Source: Kibdelosporangium philippinense (GTDB taxonomy: Bacteria; Actinomycetota; Actinomycetes; Mycobacteriales; Pseudonocardiaceae). From it: DNA of 64,000 nucleotides. The notes beneath the pieces were generated by a model. It ran no database searches. It had not been told where the DNA came from and worked only from the letters and a program-made list of their open reading frames with translations. How positions within the stretch are numbered: the stretch's first letter is position 1; each line of letters begins with the position of its first letter. The stretch is taken from contig NZ_JAJVCN010000004.1 of the NCBI RefSeq assembly GCF_021390435.2, forward strand, positions 1,716,501 through 1,780,500, given 5' to 3'. The translations under genes and the position numbers were made by a program. This document shows positions 25,218 through 33,354 of the stretch, piece after piece.

Positions 25218-26078
25218 TTACTTCTCACATCCGATACCGTCGTTGTTGTTGTCAAGGCCGTAGATATCGGTGCCGATCACCCGCACCGGGCCGTCGACAT
25301 ACGCGGGGCCGTTGCCCTTGCCAGCACAGTCGACGTCCTCGGCGATCGGTACACATCCTGAGTAGTTCGGATCGCACTTGCCTTTGGCAGGCTCTTCGGC
25401 GGCACGACTAGTGGGCGGCGGTGTTGTTTTCTTGGTGCTGGTGGGTTTCTTGGCCGTTGTCGATGGCGGGGGAGTGGGGTCCGCGGAGGAAGTGGTCGTC
25501 AGCGGTTCCAGTGTTACCGGAACCGTCGTTGTTGTTGTCGCGGGTGCGAGGTCGGCGATGGGAGCGGATGAGGTTGGCTTCTCGTCGCCTGAATTGACCA
25601 GCCCGGCGGTCAACAAGAACCCCACCACACCGGCCGGGATCCATACCGGTCGCCTTCTGTTACGCGGTTTCTTTTGCGGCACGGGAGCGTGCGCGGGCAG
25701 AGTGGGCCGGGCAGCGGGAATGGCAACGCGGGTTTCGACACGGGGCAGCCGTAAACTGACCTCGATACCGCGCTTGCCGATGTATACAAGGGCTTCGCAG
25801 CCAGGTAGGTAGCCGCTCGCGGTGATCTCGGTCAGCAGGTCCTGGTAACGCTCCGACATCGTGTGGGTCAATTCCCCGACACGCATTCCGTCCAACCGGA
25901 CTTCGACCGCGCGCTCACCGCGGTATTTCCCGGTTTCGATCGTGCACCAGGCCAGTTCGGCGACAACCTGCCGCGCGACACCCGCCGTGACCGGATATCG
26001 GGCAAGAGCCTGCTGATCCTGCTCCTCGCGGGTGACTGTCACCGTGACTTCGGCCGGAAGCATGAAAAGACCGGTCAT
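25218..26078 (-). CDS. membrane protein with HIRAN-like domain and C-terminal excalibur motif
   Basis: A 286-residue protein. Residues 1-115 resemble a HIRAN-type beta-barrel (RAVEVRLDGMRVGELT…). A basic stretch and one transmembrane helix (WIPAGVVGFLLTAGLV) come next, followed by a long Thr/Pro/Lys linker. A C-terminal excalibur domain has the calcium-loop signature DNNNDGIGCE and paired cysteines. The excalibur domain should be outside the cell and the HIRAN-like part inside, linking a DNA- or damage-sensing fold to a surface calcium-binding module. AGGAG is 5 nt before the ATG. Function unknown. Confidence 0.75.
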   Translation of the reverse strand: MTGLFMLPAEVTVTVTREEQDQQALARYPVTAGVARQVVAELAWCTIETGKYRGERAVEVRLDGMRVGELTHTMSERYQDLLTEITASGYLPGCEALVYIGKRGIEVSLRLPRVETRVAIPAARPTLPAHAPVPQKKPRNRRRPVWIPAGVVGFLLTAGLVNSGDEKPTSSAPIADLAPATTTTTVPVTLEPLTTTSSADPTPPPSTTAKKPTSTKKTTPPPTSRAAEEPAKGKCDPNYSGCVPIAEDVDCAGKGNGPAYVDGPVRVIGTDIYGLDNNNDGIGCEK

Positions 26079-26256
26079 CAACTCTCCTGGCTGCTGGCTG
26101 GACACGTACCCAATCGGGTCACACCACCCGGCGTTACCTGTCCACAAAGGATCGACTTGACCAGCAACGCGACGACGCAAATCAGCCACGTTCGGCCCAT
26201 GGCGCTTTGTCGGGAAATCGCTGACACTTGGCGAGAGCAGAACAACGGGAGGTGCG

Positions 26257-27540
26257 ATGACGAGCCCTGCCCACCCGAAATCGATGAATCGGGAAGCCAA
26301 GCGCGTCGCGGTCGCGAGCGCGATTGGTACGACGATCGAGTGGTATGACTTCTTCATCTACGGCACGGCGGCCGCGCTTGTGTTCGCGCCGCAGTTCTTT
26401 CCGCAGGTCTCGGAGCTGACCGGGACACTGGCCTCGTTCGCGACGTTCGCCATCGGGTTCATCGCGCGGCCACTCGGCGGAATCGTGATGGGACATTTCG
26501 GTGACCGGATCGGCCGTAAATCGATGCTGGTCTGGTCCTTGATGCTCATGGGTATCGGCACGGTGGTGATCGGCCTCTTGCCGACGTACGCGCAAATCGG
26601 TGTCTGGGCGCCGATCCTGCTCGTGCTGATGCGCTGCGTGCAAGGCTTCGGGCTGGGCGGTGAATGGGGCGGCGCGGTGTTGATGTCGGTCGAACACGCG
26701 CCGGAGAAACGCCGTGGATTCTTCGGCGGATTCGTCGCATTCGGGCTGCCAACCGGGATCATCCTGTCAAACCTGGTGTTCCTGATCGTCACAAGCGTGA
26801 CGACCCGTTCGGAGTTCACCGACTGGGCATGGCGCATCCCGTTCCTGTTCGGTGCGCTGCTGGTAGTGGTCGGCCTGTTCATCCGGCTGAGGGTCGCCGA
26901 AAGCCCGATATTCGAACGTTTGGAGCAACACCGCCGGATCCCGATCGTCGACGTGCTGCGGACGGATCTGCGCAAGGTGCTGCTGGCCGCGGGAAGCTAC
27001 CTCGGAATCGGCGGAATCGGATACATCGTCATCGTCTACTTCGTCTCATACGCCAACCGTCAGCTCGGAATACCAACCCCGACGGTGTTGACGATGCTGA
27101 TCTTCGCATCGGTGGCGTTCGCGATCGGCGTGGTCTTCTTCGCGCGACTGTCGGACCGAATAGGCAGAAGAAAGGTGATGGTGTGGGGCTGTGCGGCGCA
27201 CGCGGCATGGGCCCTGGTGTTCTTTCCTTTGGCGGACACTAAATCCGTCCCGCTGATCGCGATCGACTTGATCATGATCCTGGCACTGCAGTCGGCGTAC
27301 ATCGGTCCGCAACCGGCGATGTTCGCGGAGCTGTTCTCGACCGGAATGCGATACAGCGGTGCTTCGCTCAGCCTGACCCTTGGCACGATCCTTGGTGGCG
27401 CCGTGACTCCGTTGGTCGCGACTGCGCTATACGGCGCAACGGGTTCGTCGTGGTCGGTGACGGCGTATGCGTTCCTGATCGCGTTGATCACTCTTGGTTG
27501 CCAATTGGCTTTGAAGGAGACATACGAGAAAGAGCTGTAG
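26257..27540 (+). CDS. MFS metabolite:H+ symporter (MHS family, ShiA/ProP-like)
   Basis: A 427-residue transporter with the MHS hallmark ATTIEWYDFFIYGTAAAL-like first helix (GTTIEWYDFFIYGTAAAL). It also has GHFGDRIGRKSML, RCVQGFGLGGEWGGAVL and a late EL-x-x-TGMRYSGASL motif. Relatives import dicarboxylates, shikimate, alpha-ketoglutarate or betaine. GGGAGG precedes the ATG. Transcribed alone. Confidence 0.88.
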   Translation: MTSPAHPKSMNREAKRVAVASAIGTTIEWYDFFIYGTAAALVFAPQFFPQVSELTGTLASFATFAIGFIARPLGGIVMGHFGDRIGRKSMLVWSLMLMGIGTVVIGLLPTYAQIGVWAPILLVLMRCVQGFGLGGEWGGAVLMSVEHAPEKRRGFFGGFVAFGLPTGIILSNLVFLIVTSVTTRSEFTDWAWRIPFLFGALLVVVGLFIRLRVAESPIFERLEQHRRIPIVDVLRTDLRKVLLAAGSYLGIGGIGYIVIVYFVSYANRQLGIPTPTVLTMLIFASVAFAIGVVFFARLSDRIGRRKVMVWGCAAHAAWALVFFPLADTKSVPLIAIDLIMILALQSAYIGPQPAMFAELFSTGMRYSGASLSLTLGTILGGAVTPLVATALYGATGSSWSVTAYAFLIALITLGCQLALKETYEKEL

Positions 27541-27605
27541 TCGCGTGAACACGCGCGTCCTCGCGTGGACACGGGCTCGCGTTCGCGTGTCCACCGGCTC
27601 CGTCA

Positions 27606-27927
27606 TGGTGTGTTGAACACGCGAGCGGCGCACAACGGCGATCCGGCCACAGCGGTAGCGAGTCGAGCAGTTTGACACACCGTGACGGAACGGTGGACAC
27701 GCGCCAGGGCGGAGCAATGCCAGACACCGTCCGGTGGAAGCCCCGACTCTTTACGGCCCGGCGATACCGACAGACCCGGCCTATGGCTCGCCTGACGTTC
27801 ACTGCCGGGTTGGGTTGGATGAACTACCGCGTGTCCGCCCCACCGGCACGGCGAGTCAAACTGCTCGACTCGCCACCAGCCTGCTTGCTCGCCACCGTGC
27901 GCCGCTCGCGCGTTCAACACGCCATGC
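27606..27927. repeat. long imperfect inverted repeat (foldback element)
   Basis: The left arm (about 27606-27707) and right arm (about 27829-27927) are imperfect reverse complements. Shared blocks include GTGTTGAAC, GCGAGCGGCGCAC, AGTCGAGCAGTTTGAC and GGACACGCG. They flank a 120-bp centre. There is no transposase; a MITE-like element or a structured RNA are both possible. Confidence 0.6.
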
Positions 27928-28050
27928 CGGAGCGGCAGACACGCGCGGGCACCCGTCGCTGACTCCCCGCCTGTTCGCTACCGCTCACGGCGATACGTCA
28001 TTGTGCTACCGGGTGCACGCCGCACATTCCAGGCCCAACCCTTCATCCCC

Positions 28051-28350
28051 TCAACCAAGGTCGGCACACCGCCCAACCCCTCAACCAACGTGAGCTAAGC
28101 CGCCCAACCCTCGATCAAGGTGGGTGTACCGCCCGACTCTCGACCAAGGTGGGTATGCGGCCCGACTCTCGATCAAGGTGGGTGTACCGCCCGACTCTCG
28201 ACCAAGGTGGGTATGCGGCCCGACTCTCGATCAAGGTGGGTGTACCGCCCGACTCTCGACCAAGGTGGGTATGCGGCCCAACTCTCGATCAAGGTGGGTG
28301 AACCGCCCAGCTCCTCATGCAAGGTGGGTGAACTGCCCAGCCCTTCACGC
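28051..28350 (+). repeat. 29-bp tandem minisatellite, about ten units
   Basis: Units share ATCAAGGTGGGTGTACCGCC or ACCAAGGTGGGTATGCGGCC and the spacer CGACTCT. The two variants alternate strictly in the centre, giving a 58-bp higher-order repeat. The edge units are degenerate. The unit length is not a multiple of three, so coding is unlikely. Confidence 0.85.
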
Positions 28351-28442
28351 AAGATGGATAAACCCAAGGTGGGGCTAGGCTTGGGTGGGCACAGTGGGAG
28401 GTGGGCGGACTTCTTTCCCGTGCGGGTTTTGGGGTGATCGAG

Positions 28443-28775
28443 TTATTTCGGCCTTGGTGCTTTTCGCCTTCGGCTCAGTACTAGCCAGCCTGTCACCACC
28501 ACTGCCGAGATTGTCCAGACCGTCCACAGGAGGGCCCAGTCGCTGAGGATGTTGCTGCCTTGGGTTCGGTTGGTTGGACCCAGGAGCAGCAATGATGCCA
28601 CCATCACCGCTGCGGGCACCACTGTCTTGAAGCCTGGTAACGCGATCACCAGGATGGCGATCGGGATCGCGAAGGCCAGACCGACAGCCGTTGCCGTCGG
28701 CTCGTCACCACTCTTGATGTACCCGGCGATGCCTGCCGCCAGCGCGGCGATCAGGATGCTGAGCAGTCGCTTCAT
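28443..28775 (-). CDS. small integral membrane protein, last gene of the sigma operon
   Basis: A 110-residue protein with about four hydrophobic segments (LLSILIAALAAGIAGYI, AVGLAFAIPIAILVIALPG, VVPAAVMVASLLLLG, LLWTVWTISAVVVTGWLVL) and a basic C-terminal tail RRRKAPRPK. It has no recognised family. It starts 30 bp after the stop of the FGGY kinase gene in the same direction. Confidence 0.6.
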   Translation of the reverse strand: MKRLLSILIAALAAGIAGYIKSGDEPTATAVGLAFAIPIAILVIALPGFKTVVPAAVMVASLLLLGPTNRTQGSNILSDWALLWTVWTISAVVVTGWLVLSRRRKAPRPK

Positions 28776-28805
28776 GGCATGCAGGTGCCCGCCGGGCCGG
28801 GGTGT

Positions 28806-30158
28806 TCAAACCAGCCGTGCGTGGATGTTCCGCAACGCTTCATATGAGTCCCGGTATACCGAGTACAGCATGTCCATCGACTTCGATGGCTCGAACACCG
28901 AGTCCACTCTTACTGTCGCCGCGGCCGCTTTCGCGACCGATGGGTAGATCCCGGCGCCGACCGCGCCCTGCAAGGCCGCGCCCAGGGTGCCGCTGTCATG
29001 GATGCGCAAGCGTTCGACTGGCCGTCCGAGGACGTCCGCGAAGATCTGAGTCCACAACGGACTCCGGGCGCCACCGCCAGAGAAAGTCAAGGATTCCAGG
29101 GTGAACCCGCACGCGGCCTCGACGGATTCCAACACGTGTCTGCCGGACATGGCCACGCCTTCCAACACGGCACGGGACATGTCCGCCTGCGTCGTCGACG
29201 ACTGCAGGCCCAGAAAGGATGCCCGGACAGTGGAATCACACAGCGGCGCGCGTTCACCTGCCAGGTACGGTGTGAAGACCACTTCGGACGATCCAGAAGC
29301 GGCTGAGGAGAATACGTCAGCGATGTCCAGGCCGCTGACCTGGCTCCACCACCGGACGGCGTCACCCGCTGCCTGAGTCGGCCCGGCGTGCACCAGAACT
29401 CCGTCATACGGCGGAAAGGTGACAATTCCAGGCGCCGCACCGGAAGCCGAAGCGCCAGCCACGACAAGGGAAGTCCCGCACAACACCATGCCCCGGCGCT
29501 CGGACCACGGCAGACCGGTACCCAGGACCGCGCCGAAGGCATCCATCGTGCCAACCTCTTCCGACGGCAGGATCGGCGGCAGGCGATCCCCGAGGCCGTC
29601 GACCAATGCGACGGCCTCGGGGATGTAGCCCGATGGCCCGGCAATTCGGACAGAGGACAACAGGTCCGTAGCGACCCGGCCGGTCAACCGAGCGGCGATG
29701 TAGTCCTTTGGGGACAGTACCCATCGGACAGCGTCCCAATTGGATGTTGACGCGAACCATTTCGCCCGAGCCGGGAGGAACGAGGCGTCAAGGACTATGG
29801 GCGAGCCCCAGATCCGCTCCTTTTCCGCTGCGCTGAACTGTGCGTCGAACGTGGCCGCGATCGACGCACAGCGCTGGTCCTGCCAGATGATCGCCGGGGC
29901 CAGCGGCTGCAGCCTCGCGTCGACGAACACGTGCGTGTTCACCTGGCTGACTATCCCGATCGACTGGATGTCGTCCTTCGGCAGCGAGGCGAGGCCTTCC
30001 TGCGTGCCGCGCCACCAGTCGAGCGGGTCTTGCTCCGCCCAGCCGGGCCTTGGCCTGCTGATCGGGTAGCCCACGCTGTGCGTGTGCACGAGCGTTCCGT
30101 CCACTGTGAACGCGGAGACCTTGACTGCCGTTGTCCCCACGTCGATGCCCACGATCAC
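28806..30158 (-). CDS. FGGY-family carbohydrate kinase (xylulokinase/gluconokinase-like)
   Basis: A 450-residue sugar kinase. The N-terminal phosphate-binding motif is GIDVGTTAVKVSAF. FGGY signature elements include WRGT…IGIVSQVN and the C-terminal nucleotide site LTFSGGGARSPLWTQIFADVLGRPV. Such enzymes phosphorylate pentoses, polyols or gluconate with ATP; the exact sugar is not evident. GTG start. Its position 13 bp downstream of the cyclase-like gene puts it in the six-gene sigma-factor operon, an unusual place for a sugar kinase. Confidence 0.85.
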   Translation of the reverse strand: MIVGIDVGTTAVKVSAFTVDGTLVHTHSVGYPISRPRPGWAEQDPLDWWRGTQEGLASLPKDDIQSIGIVSQVNTHVFVDARLQPLAPAIIWQDQRCASIAATFDAQFSAAEKERIWGSPIVLDASFLPARAKWFASTSNWDAVRWVLSPKDYIAARLTGRVATDLLSSVRIAGPSGYIPEAVALVDGLGDRLPPILPSEEVGTMDAFGAVLGTGLPWSERRGMVLCGTSLVVAGASASGAAPGIVTFPPYDGVLVHAGPTQAAGDAVRWWSQVSGLDIADVFSSAASGSSEVVFTPYLAGERAPLCDSTVRASFLGLQSSTTQADMSRAVLEGVAMSGRHVLESVEAACGFTLESLTFSGGGARSPLWTQIFADVLGRPVERLRIHDSGTLGAALQGAVGAGIYPSVAKAAAATVRVDSVFEPSKSMDMLYSVYRDSYEALRNIHARLV

Positions 30159-30171
30159 ATCACGACAGTAC

Positions 30172-30807
30172 CTACACCCGTGAGCCCGACCAGATCGACC
30201 TCAGGCCACGCAGGAACTGCAACGGCATCGGCTGCCCTGGCAGGCTGATCCACGCCCGTGCGGTCGTCTCCTTCACCGACACGCGCACTTCACGGAAGTC
30301 CGTCGGGTTGGTGATCCCGCTGTGCCGGACCACCTCGCTGTAGAACCAGTCGGACGTGATCAGCGCGAGCACGCCCGGCGAACGCGTCAAGGCCTCCTTC
30401 AAGGGCTGGGAGCTCAGCAGGCGGAACGCGTGCATGATCGCAGCGCCCGTTGAGCCGCTGTCGTCCAGCTCCACTTCGCCCGCGTGCATCGCCATCCTCA
30501 AGCGAATTTGTTCTGCCTTCGGGTGTGACGAGTTGTGCTCGTTCAGGGCGGCCACCAGTTCCAGTGGCACGTAGTCGATGAACACCGACTTCGGGACCTC
30601 GGCTGGTACGAGGACGAAGACGCCGTCGCCTCTGTCCTCAATGGCGCATCGGTCCGGATCGACGCCGGCGTGGCGGAAGGCCCGTCGCCACGCGTGTTTC
30701 AGGCCTTCCCTGACGACTATCTGGTTCTTGTTGGTCCGGCTGTGATCGCCGAACGCTTCCACATCGACCAGAAAGATGGTGCGATGCGTGGCAGGTGGTC
30801 TCGCCAT
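30172..30807 (-). CDS. class III nucleotidyl cyclase-like domain protein
   Basis: A 211-residue cytoplasmic protein with the fold pattern of adenylate/guanylate cyclases. It starts with a strand carrying the first metal aspartate (FLVDVEAFG), then EDRGDGVFVLVP with the second, then RLRMAMHAGEV, and G-A-A-I-M-H-A-F-R where active cyclases have V-N-x-A-x-R. The usual transition-state asparagine therefore seems to be methionine, while the arginine is kept. It may be a weak cyclase, a different nucleotidyltransferase, or a binding domain. Similar stand-alone domains occur in actinobacterial signalling and conflict operons. It starts 30 bp after the Lsr2-like gene. Confidence 0.65.
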   Translation of the reverse strand: MARPPATHRTIFLVDVEAFGDHSRTNKNQIVVREGLKHAWRRAFRHAGVDPDRCAIEDRGDGVFVLVPAEVPKSVFIDYVPLELVAALNEHNSSHPKAEQIRLRMAMHAGEVELDDSGSTGAAIMHAFRLLSSQPLKEALTRSPGVLALITSDWFYSEVVRHSGITNPTDFREVRVSVKETTARAWISLPGQPMPLQFLRGLRSIWSGSRV

Positions 30808-30837
30808 GCCGGTTAGTCCCCTCGGCTTTGGTTGTGG

Positions 30838-31101
30838 TCAGGCGGTTTTGTCGTAGTGCCAGACAGGTTCGGTCGGCCACCGCCGTAGGTCGGCCAGTGT
30901 CGGCACGGGCAGCGGGGATCTCCCCGTCTGCCGGGCGGCGTGGATGTACGCCGCCAGTCTTGCCCGGAGTCTCGTGGCATTCGCCGCGGTCAGGTCGATT
31001 TCGTAGCTCTCGCCGTCGATCGCGAAGGTGACCCGGTGCACGTCCGGCGCTGCTGTGCCATCCATGTCGTCGATCAGCAGGAATCGGACTCGAATAGCCA
31101 T
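30838..31101 (-). CDS. Lsr2 N-terminal-domain protein lacking the DNA-binding half
   Basis: An 87-residue protein whose first 65 residues match the Lsr2 dimerisation domain (LIDDMDGTAAPDVHRVTFAIDGESYEIDLT, then NATRLRARLAAYIHAAR). Full-length Lsr2 is about 110 residues and ends in an AT-minor-groove domain with an R-G-R core. Here the protein ends in LADLRRWPTEPVWHYDKTA with no such motif and a clean stop. It could dimerise with genomic Lsr2 and interfere with silencing, or serve another partner. AGGAG is 9 nt before the ATG. It lies 11 bp after the anchored binding protein in the operon. Confidence 0.75.
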   Translation of the reverse strand: MAIRVRFLLIDDMDGTAAPDVHRVTFAIDGESYEIDLTAANATRLRARLAAYIHAARQTGRSPLPVPTLADLRRWPTEPVWHYDKTA

Positions 31102-31112
31102 TGTAGACACTC

Positions 31113-32384
31113 CTATCGCAGCATCGGCTTGACGTCAAGCCGCCGGTTGATCACGGAGAACTCCAGCATCAGGTCGGCGACCCGCTGGATCTGGCCGGCA
31201 TCCAGGTCCTTCGGGTACTGCGCGATCCGGACGTGTCGTGCGATATCGGCGTCGATCCGGAGATACTTCATCAGCAGTGGTTCGAGCACCTCACGGTCGG
31301 ACACATCGTCGATTCCCTTGCGCAACGCGCGGACGAACTTCTCGACGGCGTTCGGGGCATCGTCGTTCTGGCTTCGTGCCGCATATCCCGAAAGCGGGAT
31401 CCGGGCGGTCGCGCCCAGTGCAACGTCCAGAATCGGCAACGCGTTGAAAGCCCTGTTGTTCAACTGGATGTACGGTTCGACGATCACCCCACCGTCCACT
31501 TCGCCACGTTGGATGGCCGGGCCGATCTCCGGCATCGGCATCGGCACCCACTTGATCCCCGAGATGTCCACATTGCGTGCTCGCAGCTCCGACATCGCGC
31601 CGAGGTCGGAGATCGATCCGACACTGGTCACCGCGATCCGTTTGCCCGCGACGTCTTCCGCTTTGCCGATCGGACCGCCCGGTTTGGACACAAGCATCAG
31701 GTGGCTCGTGTCCGCTGTGTACGCGGGCGCGATGATCTTCAAGTCCGCGTGCCGTTCGCTTTGTGCCTGCAGCACACCGGGATAGCTGGTGAAGGCGATG
31801 TCGAGCCGTCCGGCGGTCAGGTTCTCGATCGCCTCTGGGCCGCTGTTGGCGACCACGGTGTCGACCGAAAGTCCTTCGTCGGCAAAGTATCCGGCGTCCA
31901 GCGCGCGGTAGAACGGTGCCGCGTCGACAACCGGCAGTACGCCGACCCTGATCTTGGTCAGCCCGGTGGTGACGCCGCCGAGTCCCGGCCGGGTCATGAA
32001 GACCCCGACGACCCCGATCAGCACCACGACGACAACGACGATCCCCGCTTGCACCGTTTTCGGGATCCGGTGCAAGCGGTTGATCAGCGACTTCGGTTCC
32101 GCCCTGCGCAGTTGCCGTCGGGTCGGCCGCGCGTGGCGTGGCGTGCGGCGGCCGGTTTTCGGCTCGGTCAGCAGGGTGTACTGCCTCGGCTCGTGGCCTT
32201 CCGGTTCGGACTGGGGCGGATCCATCCGGCCCATGGCGTCGATGAGTTCGATCATCAGCCGGGCCCGGTGTTCAGTGTCCATTCCCTGCGGCAGTTCCGC
32301 GTTGGCTGCCTGCCGCAACTCGGCGAACCACTGGTCGACATCGCGGGGACCGAGGTGTGATCGCGACCGCGTCCGACGAAACAT
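31113..32384 (-). CDS. membrane-anchored NMT1/TauA-like substrate-binding protein with cytoplasmic N-terminal domain
   Basis: A 423-residue single-pass protein. Residues 1-110 are hydrophilic and basic, with a helical segment VDQWFAELRQAANAEL…RARLMIELIDAMG. A transmembrane helix spans about 111-130 (AGIVVVVVVLIGVVGVFM). Residues 143-423 are a periplasmic-binding fold of the nitrate/taurine/thiamine-precursor class (IRVGVLPVVDAAPFYRALDAG, DIAFTSYP, KRIAVTSVGSISD). No signal-peptidase site or lipobox is present, and no ABC permease or ATPase is nearby. It follows the sigma-factor gene by 43 bp, where an anti-sigma factor normally sits. A ligand-sensing anti-sigma role is therefore inferred. No HxxxCxxC zinc anti-sigma motif is seen. 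GGAAGG precedes the ATG by 10 nt. Confidence 0.75.
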   Translation of the reverse strand: MFRRTRSRSHLGPRDVDQWFAELRQAANAELPQGMDTEHRARLMIELIDAMGRMDPPQSEPEGHEPRQYTLLTEPKTGRRTPRHARPTRRQLRRAEPKSLINRLHRIPKTVQAGIVVVVVVLIGVVGVFMTRPGLGGVTTGLTKIRVGVLPVVDAAPFYRALDAGYFADEGLSVDTVVANSGPEAIENLTAGRLDIAFTSYPGVLQAQSERHADLKIIAPAYTADTSHLMLVSKPGGPIGKAEDVAGKRIAVTSVGSISDLGAMSELRARNVDISGIKWVPMPMPEIGPAIQRGEVDGGVIVEPYIQLNNRAFNALPILDVALGATARIPLSGYAARSQNDDAPNAVEKFVRALRKGIDDVSDREVLEPLLMKYLRIDADIARHVRIAQYPKDLDAGQIQRVADLMLEFSVINRRLDVKPMLR

Positions 32385-32427
32385 TCTCAACGACCCTTCC
32401 GTTGTCTGAGCATCCTTTCGACGCTTG

Positions 32428-33006
32428 CTAACCGTCGGCTGGCGGCCGGACGGATCGACTGGGATGCCGCGGGTTCTTGCGCCGCCGGTACTGGAGGATC
32501 TTCCCCAGGTTCTTGCGGCCCTCGTAGAGGTAATGGGCGATGGAATTCTCGGCCAGCCGGGTGATGCCGGCGATCTCCTTGTTCGAGAAACCGAGCGCGG
32601 CGAGAATGATCACGCACGACTGCGATCGGGGCAGCGCGTGCAGCGACTCAATGATCGCGGTCACCCGCACCTGTTGATCGGCCACACCGAGACCGGAGAC
32701 CGGTGTGCCGTTGCCGTTCACGATTTCTTCCTCCAATCGGCTGGCCGGAGCCTTGCGCAGTTCGTCGAGCGCGAGATTTCTCGCGACCGTGATCGCCCAT
32801 GGCAGCGGGTCGTCGACCGTGTGCCATTTGACGTACAGCCGCTCCATCGCCGCGTCGGCGATCTCCTCGATGTCGACCAGCCTGGCGAACTGGTGGTGGA
32901 GATAGACACGAACCTGTACACGGATGTCCTGGTAGCTATCCGTGAAGAGGTCCGGCTTGCTATCTCGCATCGGATCGTCGTTCAAGCTCCGGGGTACATG
33001 CGGCAC
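32428..33006 (-). CDS. ECF-type sigma-70 family RNA polymerase sigma factor
   Basis: A 192-residue sigma factor with region 2 (VDIEEIADAAMERLYVKW…PLPWAITVARNLALDELRK) and region 4 (SLHALPRSQSCVIILAALGFSNKEIAGITRLAENSIAHYLYEGRKNLGKIL). The C-terminus is short and basic. Two starts are possible: GTG at 33006 (AAGGCG about 9 nt upstream) and ATG at 32970 (GGAG 14 nt upstream). It opens a six-gene operon whose second gene is the anchored substrate-binding protein, so its activity may be set by an extracellular solute. Confidence 0.85.
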   Translation of the reverse strand: MPHVPRSLNDDPMRDSKPDLFTDSYQDIRVQVRVYLHHQFARLVDIEEIADAAMERLYVKWHTVDDPLPWAITVARNLALDELRKAPASRLEEEIVNGNGTPVSGLGVADQQVRVTAIIESLHALPRSQSCVIILAALGFSNKEIAGITRLAENSIAHYLYEGRKNLGKILQYRRRKNPRHPSRSVRPPADG

Positions 33007-33354
33007 TCTGCATTCGCCTTTGCCTGCGTTGGTGGTGGTCGAGGTGCCCTGGTTGCATACCTATGACGGGTCGTGTCGCGCCAAATGTATATCTGTCACC
33101 CGATCGATGTATGTGAATTACTTGTATGACCATTGCCGATCAAGAATCGTTTGCCGTGCGTACTGTTCGTCGGATATCGAAGCTCGCAGCGTGACCGGCA
33201 GAATTGTTGATCTATAGCCCGCGCGACCCACTTGATCGAAATCAGGCAGGCTTGATTCTTCCCGCATTTTCGCGGAATTTGCCAGTCAGTGGGAAGGGGT
33301 GGACCGGCGGGGCAGGATGGCCAGTGGCATATCCGAGGACAAGGAGTTTGATCA
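33007..33354. other. AT-richer divergent promoter region
   Basis: About 350 bp without a gene, clearly richer in A+T than its surroundings around 33080-33240. It includes ATGTAT repeated within 30 bp. It must hold the promoters of the sigma operon and of the secreted protein at 33355. No defined operator was recognised. Confidence 0.45.

Larger units (their letters stand above)
27541..28442. other. repeat-rich gene-free island
   Basis: About 900 bp without a credible gene. It holds a hairpin after the MFS stop (GTGGACACG…CGTGTCCAC at 27565-27594), a 320-bp imperfect inverted repeat, and a 29-bp minisatellite. The block GTGTCCACCGTTCC is shared with the 22-bp repeats at 7.1 kb. Confidence 0.6.

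Noticed and set aside
27672..28093. Small proteins in the repeat island
   Set aside because: Open frames lie across the inverted repeat, lack ribosome-binding sites and match no family; they are by-products of high GC.
28051..28350. CRISPR array
   Set aside because: The 29-bp units are directly adjacent with no unique spacers, and no cas gene is present.
28120..28437. Repeat-peptide protein encoded by the minisatellite
   Set aside because: The 29-bp unit shifts frame each copy, no ribosome-binding site is present, and codon-position composition is not gene-like.
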